From: Magnolia sinica
Lineage: Eukaryota > Streptophyta > Magnoliopsida > Magnoliales > Magnoliaceae
Reading direction: 5' to 3'
Assembly (NCBI RefSeq): GCF_029962835.1
Contig: NC_080588.1
Location: 64,628,001 to 64,692,000 of the forward strand
DNA: 64,000 nucleotides
This document shows, one piece after another, positions 1-11,907 of this stretch. The notes under the pieces are model-generated. The model did not search any database. It was not told where the DNA came from and saw only the letters and a list, made by a program, of their open reading frames with translations. Position 1 is the first letter of the stretch, and each line of letters starts with the position of its first letter. The translations under genes and the position numbers were made by a program.

Positions 1-3000
1 CTCAAATGTTGCATTTATTTTCATTACAAATAGGAAAAATCCATCCACTTTTTAGGAAGCACTATAAAACGGATATGCAGAGAAGATACCGATTCATGAT
101 GAGAAGGACCCTTTGTACAAAAATCAAACATGGGAGCCAGTGGAGCTGCTCACTGAGTGAAAAGCGATCGGTTGCAGGTGAATTTACTACAAAAAAATTA
201 GATAGGTACATGACTAGATTGATAGCGACTGGTTATGCTCAGAAAGAGGGTGTCGACTTCGATGAGATATTCACGCCAGTGGTAAAGCGAGTATCCTATG
301 AGATTTGCATTCTCCTTAGTTGTCCAATATAATCTGAAACAACAATAATTAGATATGAAGACTGCGTTTCTAAATGAGGAACTAGAAGAACAGATCTAGA
401 TGAAGCAATCAGAATGATTTGATGTGCAATGAAAGGAGAAATCAGTTTGCAGGTTAAAGAAGTCATTGTACAACCTGAAATAGTCGCCTAGGCAATGTTA
501 TAAGAAATTTAATTTTTTCATGTTGAGTTGGTGGTTATCATAAGTGAATTTAATCATTATGTTTATTTTAAGGTATTAATTGATAATGAATTCATTATTT
601 TGTTGTGTATGTTGATGATATGCTTATCGCCAGTCATAACATATATGAAATTAATATATTAAAGGCTTGGTTATCTAGGACATTTGAGATAAAAAAAACT
701 GAAGGCTGCAAAGAGGATTTTTGACATTAATATACACAGAGACAAAGAAAGGAGTTAGCTATGGTTGTCTCAAAAGGAATATCTTGAAAATGTCTTAGTC
801 AAGTTTGGACTGAAAAAGGCTAAACCGGTTAACACTCCCCACACTGCTCACTTTCAGCTTTATTCAAACTCATGTCCTACGTCAGATGAAGAAAAACAGT
901 ATATGTCTCGTGTGCCCTACTTAAGCACGAATGATAGTTTTATGTATGCCATGGTTGATACTAGACCGGATATTTCACATGCAGATGACATTGTGAGCAG
1001 ATATATGTCAATCTCGACAAGTAATATTGGGAAGTAATGAATTGGTTACTTTACTACATACGGAGTACCATGGACTACGCCTTTGTAACACCCCAACTTT
1101 TCAGGACTCGAATATGTGACCCGTGCCCCAAAAACCCGGGTGTTAACCTTAAAGGATGGTCAAATTCGAGTATATATATTTTTCAATTACCAGAGTAAGC
1201 AGATGAGCGTAAAATGAACAAATCAACATAAGAAAAAATTTCAATTACATTTAGCGTATACAAGAGAGTACCCATAATGACTTATACAAACCAATGTCTT
1301 TACATTAATAATTACAAGATCTACATACATGAGAAATATAAAAGAAATATATAACGAAAGCTGCATTCTTGACAGGTACAATCACGCATCCTTGACCATC
1401 ATAACGGCTCCTCATCAATCAGAACCTGCATATCACTTAAGCCATCCGTACTGCCTGTACGGTTGTATATTTGATGGATGAGTGGCTAACTCAGTGTGAA
1501 TTTTTCTCAAGATTACACACCGCCGCATTAAGTAAGTATAGTTATGAAAACAAACAAGACATACAAAACAATACATAACGTAGTCTTATTGAATGCATGG
1601 ATGTATGAGTGCACATCAACTGGGGATGCTCATCCAGTTGGCTTTTGGGCAAAACCCATGCAATGTGGCCGGTCACCAGCGAAAGTACATAGTACATACG
1701 TAGTGTCAAACTCACCAAAAGTAGGTTGATAGTCGATGGTCTGGGAGCTAGTGAAATGATACCTCAACTAAATTTTATTAGGCACGTGCTACAACATCCA
1801 GAATTAGCTACCCGTCATCGCTCGAATGTTATGAATGCATGATTAGTGATGAGTATCGAATATTGCATATCAGACCCAGTAATTTCCTGATTTTACATAC
1901 ATGATAATGTTTAATGCCAGATTTTACTCGTGTTTTTATTACATGATGAAATCAGGAGTGTGTATTGAAAGATGATGTTAAAAATATGGATTTAGCACTC
2001 CAAAATTACCAGAGCACGGGATAGATTCCAGAAAACCAATAGTGAAGATTTTACACGCCTGAGATTTGAGGAAAGCAAGCCAAAGGGGCCCGAAGGACGT
2101 CCAGAATACAAGATCACATGGTTTCCATCATCCGATCAACTTGAAACTTCATACATGTGATGGAGGCCATAAATTAACCGTACATATTAAATTGCAGCCA
2201 TTGAGGATCTCGGGAAGTGGTCCAACGGACAGATCAGCCCATTAATCTTCACTTTGGGGCCCACCTGATATTTGGAACTGCCTCAAACTTGGTTTTGGCG
2301 GTTGGAATTATATGAAGGAAAGGATGGACGGTGCAGATTTCCCACAAACATTACACTGGGCCCCACATGCGTGAGCACGTGCATAAAGTGCACGTGCGCT
2401 GGCGCTACACCGGACGGTTGAAGGGTCAGCGCAAGCGCTGACCCGAGGCGTCTTTGTCGAAAACGGCACAGCCGTTTCCAGCGTTAACGCTGCCGACGGC
2501 TGTCCTCAGTTGTGGGCCCCACACATTACCCAAATGCATGATCTGGGCCGTTCATCAGGTTTACATGAAGACTATTAGCATTGCTTAGGTGGCAAAAACT
2601 TCAAATGATAGCATAGATCGGTTTTTAACCGTACAAACGTAAGATGGACGGCAAGACAAAAAGCCACGTGGGCTGCACCGAATCCACCCTAAAACCAGTC
2701 AATTCCTACTGATTTTTCGAGCTGAAACCAATGGACGGCGTGGATTCCTGTGAAAAGTTCAATAATGGACCCAACCATCATCGCAGCGTCGGTTTGGCGT
2801 CCGCGAAACGCACGGACGCTGCCAGTTTTTGCGAAGGATTGTGGGCCCCGTACGTCACCCGTACGGCCTATCTGATCCGTCCATCGTGTAGAGGGCTTCG
2901 AGAGCTTCAAAACCATATTGATATTCCTCGCCCATGCGTTCACACGTGTGCGGTATAGAGGCCAAAAGTAGACTGCCCCGGGACGTTCAAAACTAAGTTT

Positions 3001-3193
3001 TTTGAGATTTCTTCTGTGGGCCGCGTTAATGGACCTTCCAAACCACTCATTCTTGACTGAAATTTCGTTCTGAATCCAATGGACGGGGTGGATTTTTCAG
3101 AAAATACCTCTGTGGGGCCCACCGATCACGGCTGCGAAAATTTGTACTCCGAGTCCTTCTACGACTCTGCCACCGACCCCAGCCATCCAGCAG

Positions 3194-3203
3194 CTATAAA
3201 AGG
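3194..3203 (+). promoter_or_regulatory. TATA box inside the 6.9 kb LTR-type insertion
   Basis: CTATAAAAGGGG is a strong plant TATA element about 2.1 kb into the insertion. It is followed by a purine-rich GAAAGAGAAGAAAG leader. This is the likely LTR promoter and supports plus orientation of the insertion. Confidence 0.5.
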
Positions 3204-5819
3204 GGAGTTTTGGATGTGGGAAAGGCATTTAGAACCAGGAAATTTCATATTTGGAGCAAGGGAGAGAAGAAAGAGAAGAAAGAGAAGAAAGAAGAGAGAG
3301 AGAGATTGTTTGGTTTGACGTTTTTTTATGAATTTTATTTAATATTTTTTATGGATTTTATGGGTCACTAATCTCTCAGCTAGGGCTGAGATGAAGCCCC
3401 TAATTTGATTAGCTCTTGTATTGGTTGATTTACTTTGAATTTCAATTAATTTGTTTCTTTCTTTAAGTGGGCTTTATGGGTTTAAATTCTATACTTCTCC
3501 ATCTATTAACTTGACCAAAGTATATATATGGATGTTGTTTGGATGCTTATTATAGGTGCTTGTGTCTGATCAAGAACAGGTTTCCTATAGAGGAAGAAAC
3601 AGGATGCTTTAATGAATTGTACATCCCTTATGCCCGACCAAGGATATGGGATATGTCATTCATGGCATTGCTTAAAGGAATTAGACAGTCTGTATGCCCG
3701 ATTAAGGACACAGATTGTGCTTTCTCTATTTAAGTGGTATTAATCTAGATCAAGGTGAATCAACAGACAAAACAAGGGTTAGGATAATTAGGGGTGGATT
3801 CGAAAGTCCTAGTGCTCTCTTTCTGATTGAATTTTCTTCCCTGTTCTTAATTGTTTTGTTTCCCTAAAATTGTGCTTAGTAGTTCATTCCATTATCTGTT
3901 GGATTAGTTAAGGAGAGTCATAGATTTGAATTGTGACGACCAGTCCTCGTGGGAACGATCTCGTAATACGTACCGTATCTGCATCTGATTCGTATACTTG
4001 CAAGTTTAAATATCATTTAAATCGTGTTGGTTTAAACAAAACATCAATTAGCCCAATCGTTATTAATCCGTTTACAACCAACAGGTTTAATAAGGTTAAA
4101 GGTCACTATGGGGAGCTTATAGCCCAGTATAGGCCAACAGTTCAGGCATAGTGTCCCATTCCACCATCCCTGGCTCATGAGGCTGTCATCTTAAGATGTT
4201 TAATGGAGCCCAATCGACTAGTGGCCAATCATTTCAGTATACGGGACTTACCATCGTATGGTTGCACAAAATAAAACATCGAACCCATATAGGGAGAATA
4301 CTAGAACAAAGCCACATAGGGCGATATCAAAACAAGCCATAGAGGGCAAAATTTCAAAATAGGACATATAGTGTAAGTATCGAAACCATGCGATAAAAGA
4401 CCATCCTTGAAAACCATTGGACATAGGCCCACATCAATGGTTAATTTAAACTACTATTCAATAACCACTAAGCCGAAGGTCCATTACAATCACAACCAAT
4501 CGGGTTACATCCTAAGTATGGGTATATATTTATAGGTGGTGGGTTTCCCACTGATGTACTGGTTTAAGTTTCATAAGAAATCTATAAATAATACACAAGC
4601 ATGAATAAATATGCAGGATAAACATTAAGCATGTAATGTAGCAATTTAATCCCAACACTTAGCACATATGACTATAAGATAAAAGATATCAATTATTAAC
4701 TAAAATGTAAATAAAAACTATCACTTAAGTTAATAAAAAAATGGAAAGCTCAAGGAGAAGAATCATCACCTCAAACTTTGAACTGCCTACCAGTGTTGCT
4801 AGAGAATGCATGTTTTCTTAGAATCAATCTCTATCATAAATCATGAACTTGTACAATTAAATCCAAGTTCTACACACTACATAGGGTTTAAGATCATAGC
4901 CTAGAGTTTTAATTACTTATATTTCAGTTTTTAGTGTAGAATTAGGGTTTTATCCTAAAGTTTAGTTATAGGCTCTAGATTCCAGGATTTGAATCCTAGA
5001 TGGCGTACCATCAATTAGAACGTAAATTAATAATTAAAAAATAACTATCAGTATTAGTGTTATAATTCATATTAACTAATCATAGTAATAGTAGTCATTA
5101 TGATGATAATTAATATCATGATTTACTATCAATGATAATATTTAAGGGTGACAAAACAAAACACCAGTGTCTAATAATGATATTATTTTATTTTATTTTA
5201 TTTTTATCTAACCTAACTAACATTAATATAGATAATTTGCTAGTGGCTATTCTTAGCTAATATTCATAGTAGAAGTATTAATTTGTCAATACTAATAATG
5301 ATAATTCACAAGTTCATATTTAAATATATCCACATTATCTAATATCCTTATAATGACTACAAATCCATTAAGTAATACAAGTAATAATGATAATAATTTA
5401 ATATAATAAGGACTAATACTAATAACCATATTAACAAGAGCTATACTAATCCCATGATAATATTTAAGGTTAGTAGATAAAATGTAAGTGTCTAATAATT
5501 ATAGTTTTGTTTATTATATTTAATATTAATATACGTAACATACTAATGGCTCTTCATGCTCAATATTCATGTTAGTTAGGGTCTTAACTATCTTATCTAA
5601 TGGACTTCAACCTACAATCTATACTATAGTTAAGGTTTTGATAAATACAAGTTTCATAGTTACAATTTCTAATTCAGTAATCAAATTTAAATTACACTTA
5701 AGAGGGTAGAGAGTTTATACCTTAGCAGTAGTTGAGTGTGGCCCAACACCTATTCCAGCAAGTTAACTTGGTCCTGAGTCAACTCCTCGACTCGGTCAAG
5801 TTGAGCTAGTGCAGCTACA

Positions 5820-6390
5820 CTCCTACTCACTCTCTCTCTTCTTTCTTTCTTTCTTTCTTTCTTTTCTCTCACTTTCCCTTTTTTTTTTTCTTTTCTTTCT
5901 CCCTAGGCTAACCCAAATCAGACTAGGTCCAACTTGACCTAGCTAGAGTCGGCCACAACTGAGTTGATTCAGTTACAACTGAGTCAACTCGGTCCAATAC
6001 CTTCACTCTCCCTATTCGCACTCTCCTTTTCTCTCTCTTTCTTCTTCTCCTTTTCTCCTTCTTTTCTCCTTTGCTGGGATGTCCAGCAATACTCGAACCA
6101 GGCCCAACCTGACCGGAACAGGCCCAATCCAGACCTGGCTCGGCAGACCACATCTCACTTATCTCCTCTCTCTCTCTACTTGATTCTTCTCCTTCTATCT
6201 TCTCTTTCATTTTTCTTCTTCCTGCTACCACCACCGGGAATGCCTAGCAATAGCCTAGACCAGAACCAGATGATTTGGTCCAACCAAACCGATGCAACAA
6301 CAGCCCTTTTGGCTGACGGCTTGGGTGGTCCAAGATTCGTGCAACACGCACCATCTCCCCATCTCTCTCTCTCTCTCTCTCTCTCTCTTT
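5820..6390 (+). repeat. Polypyrimidine tracts and (CT)n within the insertion
   Basis: Long C/T-only runs at about 5826-5905 and 6010-6075, and a clean (CT)n microsatellite at 6363-6388. Nothing coding is supported; long serine/leucine-rich open frames here are by-products of the composition. Confidence 0.8.
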
Positions 6391-8623
6391 GATTTCATTT
6401 CTTTCTTCTTTTTCTACTTTCCCTATCTTCTCTAGAGACGTCCAGCGGTGGGATTGGTTGCAATAAAGTTCAGCAACAGTCTCCCTTGACGAAGATGGTG
6501 ATGGCCATTGATGGCGAATTTTGAATGAGAGCTTTTCCTTCTAATAGGCTTCTTCCAAATGGTCCGTAGGGACCCTGGGGAGCTTGTAGACGAGCTTTTT
6601 CAAAGCTTGGGGAACGCCTGGGTGGTGGGTTCAAGTGGAGCAGATTTCGGTTGATTTTCTCTCGAACTACTGTAGGAGGTGCAGAGCGACCGCATCTACT
6701 AGCTCCCTATTTATGGAGAACCCTAGCTCTCTAAGGCCGTCAAATGAGAATAAACGGCCCGGATGCGTCTCATGGATGGAAGGTATTTGCAAATTGCGGC
6801 ACAACAAATCTGGCTATGATTCGTGGTTTCTGATTTGCTAAGAAAACCTTAGGTAAGGTAAGATGCACAGCTGAGATGCTCCACATCCAAGGGTCGAGGT
6901 TGCAAGTGTACAGCTTGCCAGCGAGGCAAATAAGAGAAGAATGGAAACTTTCCATTTCGAGGAGATGCTGCACACACACCGGATTTGGCTGGGGGCTCGT
7001 GCACACGTGCATTCTTTCTATCACGTGAAAGCAGTTAGGTTATGGTTAGCTCGACTTCCTTGATTAGATGAACGGCTTGGATCGTGTCGATGAGTGTTGA
7101 TGGTGGGCCACGGTCGTCGCAAACAGACACCGTCCGTTTAAACTGGACTCGGACAAGAGTCTCGTGAAGAGAAAGGAAAGAGGAAGTTTTCCTCTTCAGG
7201 ACAACGGGTTAAATGCCGCTTAACCGGCATGGTGCATTGCAGGTGTGCACCCACTGTGCTACACACATAGCGAAAATGTGGGGCCTATAGTGATGATCGA
7301 GGAAATTCACTCCGTCCATTTGGTTCTAGGGGGTCTAAATGGGTCCCCTGATTAAAAATTAAGCATGTCCAAGGTCTCGGTGGGCCGTACGAGCTGATTC
7401 CTAGCTTTAACAGTGACTTCCCATTGATTTAACGGTCGAATCATCCCGAGATTGAACGTCAATGATTAAAAGATCCTACTAGGCCATTTGTAAGGCTTTC
7501 ATTATTTATTACTAACCAATACTAATATTAATATAGACTTTATTTCTTCTGTAAATTGCTTGTAATTAAAATAATTAAAATCACACACACACACACAATT
7601 TTAATAGTAGCTTACTACTAATTACATGCTGTTGTTCACACATTCATTAATATATATAATTCATAATATACAATATCATATTTAATTAAAATTATATTTG
7701 TATTTAATAATATTGTTAAATAATATACAATTATATTAAAGTATCTAATGATTTTTTTATATATACTTATAAAAGATATTCAATGCTACATTATTATTTA
7801 TAATTTGATTTTATGTTGTGAATTTATTACTCATTGTATTTATTTAATATAACATTATTTTTATAATATCTTATTACATACAAAAATTTTAAATATTTAC
7901 GAAGTATATACATTTCATAGTGTATATATTTAGGTTGCACTATATATATATATATTTGTTTATATTAAATTAATTTACATGGTAACACTCGAGTACTAGA
8001 AAGTACGGGATGTTACAGCCTTGACTTTTAGAAATTCTATAGAAAAACTCGTATGTTATATGGATGCAGATTATGTAAAGAATGTGGATAATAGAAGGTT
8101 GACTTCCGATTACTTGTTTGTATTAGCGGGTGGAGCTATCTATTAGTTGGACGTCGAAGCTTCAATTTGTAGTTGCACTTTCCACAATTGAAGTTGAATA
8201 CATGCATTGATGGAAGCGTTCAAAGAGGTTATTTGGTTTAAAATGATGATGGATGAATTAGAGTCTCAGTAGGAAGTCGTGCCTGTACATTGTGACAGTA
8301 AGACTGCAGCCAATTTGACGGAGAACTCGGTGTATCACTCCTAGACTAAGTATATTGATGTTCGCCATCATTTTATTCGACAATGCTAAAGGAAAGAGAT
8401 GCCACTCTTAAGAAGATTCATACTATCGAAAATCCGACAGACATGCTTACGAATATTATTCCTATAGAGAAGTTTAAGTTTTGCTTGACTTCTTTGAGCT
8501 TGACAAAGAAGAAATGAAGATGGAGTGAGAATGAAGCAATGATGATATTATTTTAAAGATAATTATAAATGGTGGTAGTAACTTGGAGCAGTGGAGCTGG
8601 AGGATTGAAGTCACGTTGGAGAT

Positions 8624-9129
8624 TGTTGATTAAGTGCCTTTAATCCTAGTGCAAAGAAGACATTTTTTGGTTCGATTGGTTTCTCATTAGTTAACCAAAT
8701 TAGAGGGTGAATTCTTATATTGCACGCCATGATATTTTGTACTTATTTGTTTAACTGATGTGTGTGAGTTGGTTCCTATCGGTTCGACCAGCGGAATGCA
8801 TAAGTGTGGGTTTTATTTCTTAATTTTGTACAAGAGTGTATAAATACCATTCTAATTATTTTAATTGTGATTAGGGTTAACGAGGAAAGCCTATCACAGA
8901 TATTCAAGGGTTTTGAGGGGAAAGATAGGATTTCTACCGTAAGCTGTTCCATTTCTTGTAACTTTCTTCTAATTATAGTTGATTGATAGTTTCTCTGCGA
9001 TATGATTTTTTTCCTCATTAGGGTTTTTCACGTTAAATCTTTAAAATTTAGGTGTCATTTTTGTCCATGTGGATTTTTTGTTATTTATTGTTTGTTGGAT
9101 TCAATCTTAGATTACTTTCATGCCCAACA
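8624..9129 (+). repeat. Probable 3' LTR of the copia element
   Basis: The block starts TGTTG and ends CAACA, the usual copia LTR ends, and sits just after the RNase H remnant with a short purine-rich tract (GGAGAT) directly upstream. About 506 bp. It contains a TATA-like TATAAATA near 8839. The partner 5' LTR is outside the window, so the ends rest on motif alone. Confidence 0.7.
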
Positions 9130-10475
9130 CTCTTGGCTTCAAGTGAAGTTTTTGAGTTTTTTTTTTTTTTTTTTAACAATGCCACCGGCTATACCATGTA
9201 GATCAATGTGAGTTGTGGACTATTAAAATAGGGTCAAGTGTGAACTTTTGTTAATCATACTTTCATCACGAGAATAAGCAATATCTACAAATTTTTTCTT
9301 TTCAAGACAAGCCACACGGGCACTTGAACCCACAACGTCAATGTTGAACTCACTCAGTGTACTATTGAATCATGGGTTGTAACTTGAGAACATGTAAAGA
9401 TTATATTACATTTACTTTTGAAGGTTTGTAAATCATATATCAGAGATAGGATGTACAAGGAACCAAGATGGCAATACGAAAACATTACCAAATTATTTCA
9501 CTATTATCTTTGATTATTAATTAATATTTTTTATTTTTTGAATATGAGAAATTTTAAATATACTTTGGTGTGCTACTAATATTCTAATTATTCACAAGAT
9601 AACAATAATTATTACACATGTGTGCCACTTTGACACCGAACCTGACTAACCCATTATTAATGTGTCCTGAATGGTGGACCTGATCCCGACTCTATAAGGG
9701 TCTGAGAAACTGGACCCTGGTCTGAGAATCTTGTAGACAATCCTACGTGACATCCAATCCGATTGTTGGCCTATGTCTGTAGATGCCTCAGGTAAAAGCT
9801 TGCCAAACCAACAAAACTTAAACCTGGACCTGACATGAACTAAAGTGAAGTCACGGTACCAAGACCCAAAGGGTACTTGAACTCATTGGATCCCCGTGTA
9901 GGAACCTAATACGGTAACTAGGAGTGTCAGCGGGCTGGGCCAAGTTTTGTCCAAGCCATTGTCAACATAAATTCAAAGCCAACCTAGGCCCATTAGGCCC
10001 ATGATGGGCCTTAATAGTCCAGCCCTGGGCTGAGCCCGAGCTTTAATAGAGAGAGAGAGAGAGGGGTGTAGGTTGGTGGATAGATGCAGATTTGAGTGAA
10101 ATCGCATCAGCTCGTCCACCGTATGAAATGCGCCAACAAGCCGGACAAACGCCTCATTCTCATTGGTAATCTTCTGAAACCTGCCTTATCTCTCTCTCTC
10201 TCTCTCTCAAATTTTCATTTTCTCTGAACTCCTCTTTAGTATTTTATTGGTGAAAGTTAGGGTCTCTTTATAAATTTTAAAATGCGGCTGCAATGATTTT
10301 ATTTTCTTAAAAAAATCGTAAAAGGCTCTTCAGACATATACATACAAGCTCAGCTTGTTTTAGAATGGACTTGATTTTTAAACCCAAGGCTAACCATCTA
10401 GCTTGATTCTCCAGCCCAAGCCCATTACAAGGTGGGCCAAGCTCGGAGCCCGTGGCCCAATCCATCCCATTGACA
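9130..10475. other. Gene-free spacer
   Basis: AT-rich spacer after the copia element. It holds a poly-T run (about 9158-9175), a possible minus-strand SINE (9285-9395), and (GA)n / (CT)n runs at 10048-10064 and 10191-10208. I see no gene. Confidence 0.6.
9285..9395 (-). mobile_element. Possible tRNA-type SINE, minus strand
   Basis: Read on the minus strand, a B-box-like GGGTTCAAGTGCCC lies downstream of an A-box-like TCAATAGTACACTGAG, and an A-rich tail (plus-strand TTTTTTCTTTTC at about 9293) follows. The arrangement is that of a Pol III SINE. The A box is weak, so the call is tentative. Confidence 0.4.
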
Positions 10476-10483
10476 CTGATAAT

Positions 10484-11070
10484 TAGGGGTGTACACCGAG
10501 TTGAACCGAGTCAAGCTGGCCTCAGCTTGACTCGGCTTGGCCACTAGCTGACCCCAGCTCAAACTCAGCCCAACTCGGCTCGGTTCGGTCAGCAGCTCGG
10601 GCCAGTTTAAGCCGAGTTCCAGCCAAAATCGAGTCTTTGTGGCATTTTCACAAACACATGCAATGCAGTTTCAATTTCTCAATGTATGTAAAACAATAAC
10701 AGCTGTTTAAAGTATTTCATCAAACACCTTATAAGCAACATCAAAATCAATGAAAAATGGTATTTGTTTTATATACATACCTTCTTTGCCGCTAGTTGAT
10801 ACTTCGTCGAGTCATTTCATCAAACACTTGGTGAGCAACATCAATATCAAAGTAACCGAGTCACCGAACTAGTTCGATCTGAGTTCGATTCTGAGTTGGG
10901 GTTCGATTTGAGTCGAGTCGAGTCGAGCTTAGGCAAACTCGAACTTGGTTCGAAATTTTTTCGAGCTCAAAAAATCAGCTAGACTCAGCTTGAACTCAGC
11001 TTCAAACCAAGTCGAATTGAGCTTTTTCAAGTTGAGTCGAGCGAGCTAATTCGGTTCATATACACCCCTA
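10484..11070. mobile_element. Non-autonomous hAT-type element (587 bp) with perfect 8-bp target duplication
   Basis: The left end TAGGGGTGTACA and the right end TATACACCCCTA are inverted copies, and the element is flanked on both sides by the same 8 bp, CTGATAAT (10476-10483 and 11071-11078). An 8-bp duplication and TAGGGGTGTA ends are typical of plant hAT elements. The interior is rich in degenerate GAGTCGAG / CTCGGCT words and codes for nothing, so movement must depend on a transposase in trans. The perfect duplication suggests a fairly recent insertion. Confidence 0.85.
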
Positions 11071-11087
11071 CTGATAATGGTACTTGG

Positions 11088-11655
11088 TAGGGCTGGCAAT
11101 TGGTTGGGTTAGACATGGCCAAGCAAAATGAGTAATAGGTTAGGCTTGGGTTAGACATAGTCTGTATAAATAATGGGTTGGACTTGGATTGAACTCTGCC
11201 GAACCTGACCTACCGACGTAGCTTGTTGATGTTCTAGACCATATGATAGAACCAGCTAAACCTTGGAAGAATTCGTAGACGATGAGTCATAGATGCATCC
11301 ATATGGTGTATGTATGCACATATCCACTAATTAGGCTGGCGTGGACATACCTTTAGCCCATGATCTGTTCTTAAATCCATGTTTTTGTATGGGGATCGGT
11401 CGGGTCCATCAAGCTGATCACAAGGTAGGGTCTATCAAGCCCGACCCGGTTTCAATTAAATGATTCGGGTCCGTTTAAGCATGGCCAAAAGGAAATGGGT
11501 TGTGGGTCGGGTTCAGACTAGAATTATTTCTCCGTTTAATAAAGAAGTCGGATTGGGCCGACCCGATTAGACCCGAACCCGACCCGAAATTTAAATTCCT
11601 TGTGCACTGCCGGAGACATGTTACCCGACCCAAACACGACCCGATGGTAGCCCTA
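11088..11655. mobile_element. Possible second hAT-like MITE, degenerate
   Basis: Left TAGGGCTGGCAATTGGT and right end ACCCGATGGTAGCCCTA are roughly inverted, and the inside is rich in GGGTCGGGTT / CCCGACCC words, a layout seen in non-autonomous plant hAT elements. I find no matching target duplication, so ends and class are uncertain. It lies directly upstream of the KH gene. Confidence 0.4.
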
Positions 11656-11744
11656 GGCACATCCGCCTGCCAGCACGTGTGCCGCGAAAATCGCCTCTAA
11701 CTACCATATAAGACTAATTGCCCCACAGTCGCAGCAGCTGGATT

Positions 11745-11907
11745 TTTCACTTGGCGCTCTCCCTCGCGAAAACCCTACTCTCTGCCCTTTTCCTTTTCCA
11801 ACAACCCTTCCATCTCAGCAAATCCCTCCTTCTCAAAGCCATTTCCTCTACAATCCCATTTTCTTGATTTACGAGTTTCATCATCAACGCATCTCCTTTC
11901 GATCTAG
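11745..11907 (+). other. Leader (5' UTR) exon of the KH-domain gene, approximate start
   Basis: A pyrimidine-rich stretch (CCCTCGCGAAAACCCTACTC and following) of the kind found at plant transcription starts ends at a consensus donor, CTAG|GTATGT, at 11907/11908. The next clear acceptor in phase with the coding exon is TTCTGTGCAG at 14127-14129. This gives a leader intron of about 2.2 kb (11908-14129), typical for genes of this kind. The 5' end is a guess from composition; a TATA-like CATATAAG is at about 11704. Extra leader exons inside the intron cannot be excluded. Confidence 0.55.

Larger units (their letters stand above)
1084..8017 (+). mobile_element. 6.9 kb LTR-type insertion (very long solo LTR or non-coding LARD), inside the copia element
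   Basis: The block begins TGTAACACCCC and ends GGGATGTTACA, so it carries 7-bp terminal inverted ends of LTR type (TG...CA), and it is flanked by perfect 5-bp direct repeats GCCTT at 1079-1083 and 8018-8022. Those repeats prove a single insertion event into the copia coding region. No gag or pol domain is visible inside. A good TATA box (TATAAAAGG, about 3195) and a long transcribed-leader-like stretch to about 4040 lie in the plus orientation, as in long Ty3/gypsy LTRs. It could be a solo LTR of an unusually long-LTR family or a non-coding large derivative. It looks whole at its ends and is younger than the copia host. Confidence 0.8.
1..9129 (+). mobile_element. Ty1/copia LTR retrotransposon, 3' part, broken and split by a later insertion
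   Basis: Fossil copia element whose 5' end lies outside the window. Reverse-transcriptase-like protein sequence (ATGYAQKEGVDFDEIFTPVV) is seen around 230-300, and a later part of the same polyprotein at 765-1037 (QKEYLENVLVKFGL, DTRPDISHA). The RNase H part (CYMDADY, DSKTAANL) follows at about 8045-8400, after the inserted block 1084-8017. The order RT, RNase H, LTR fixes the plus strand and the copia rather than gypsy class. A probable 3' LTR, 8624-9129, follows a purine-rich stretch, beginning TGTTGATTAAG and ending CCCAACA. It is clearly broken with several breaks and is old. Confidence 0.9.

Noticed and set aside
2689-3318. Open frames near 2.7-3.3 kb as a possible gene
   Set aside because: They lie in GC-richer leader/promoter sequence of the LTR-type insertion with no conserved domain.
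5923-6392. Ser/Leu-rich and Arg/Glu-rich open frames
   Set aside because: Products of polypyrimidine composition inside an LTR-type element.
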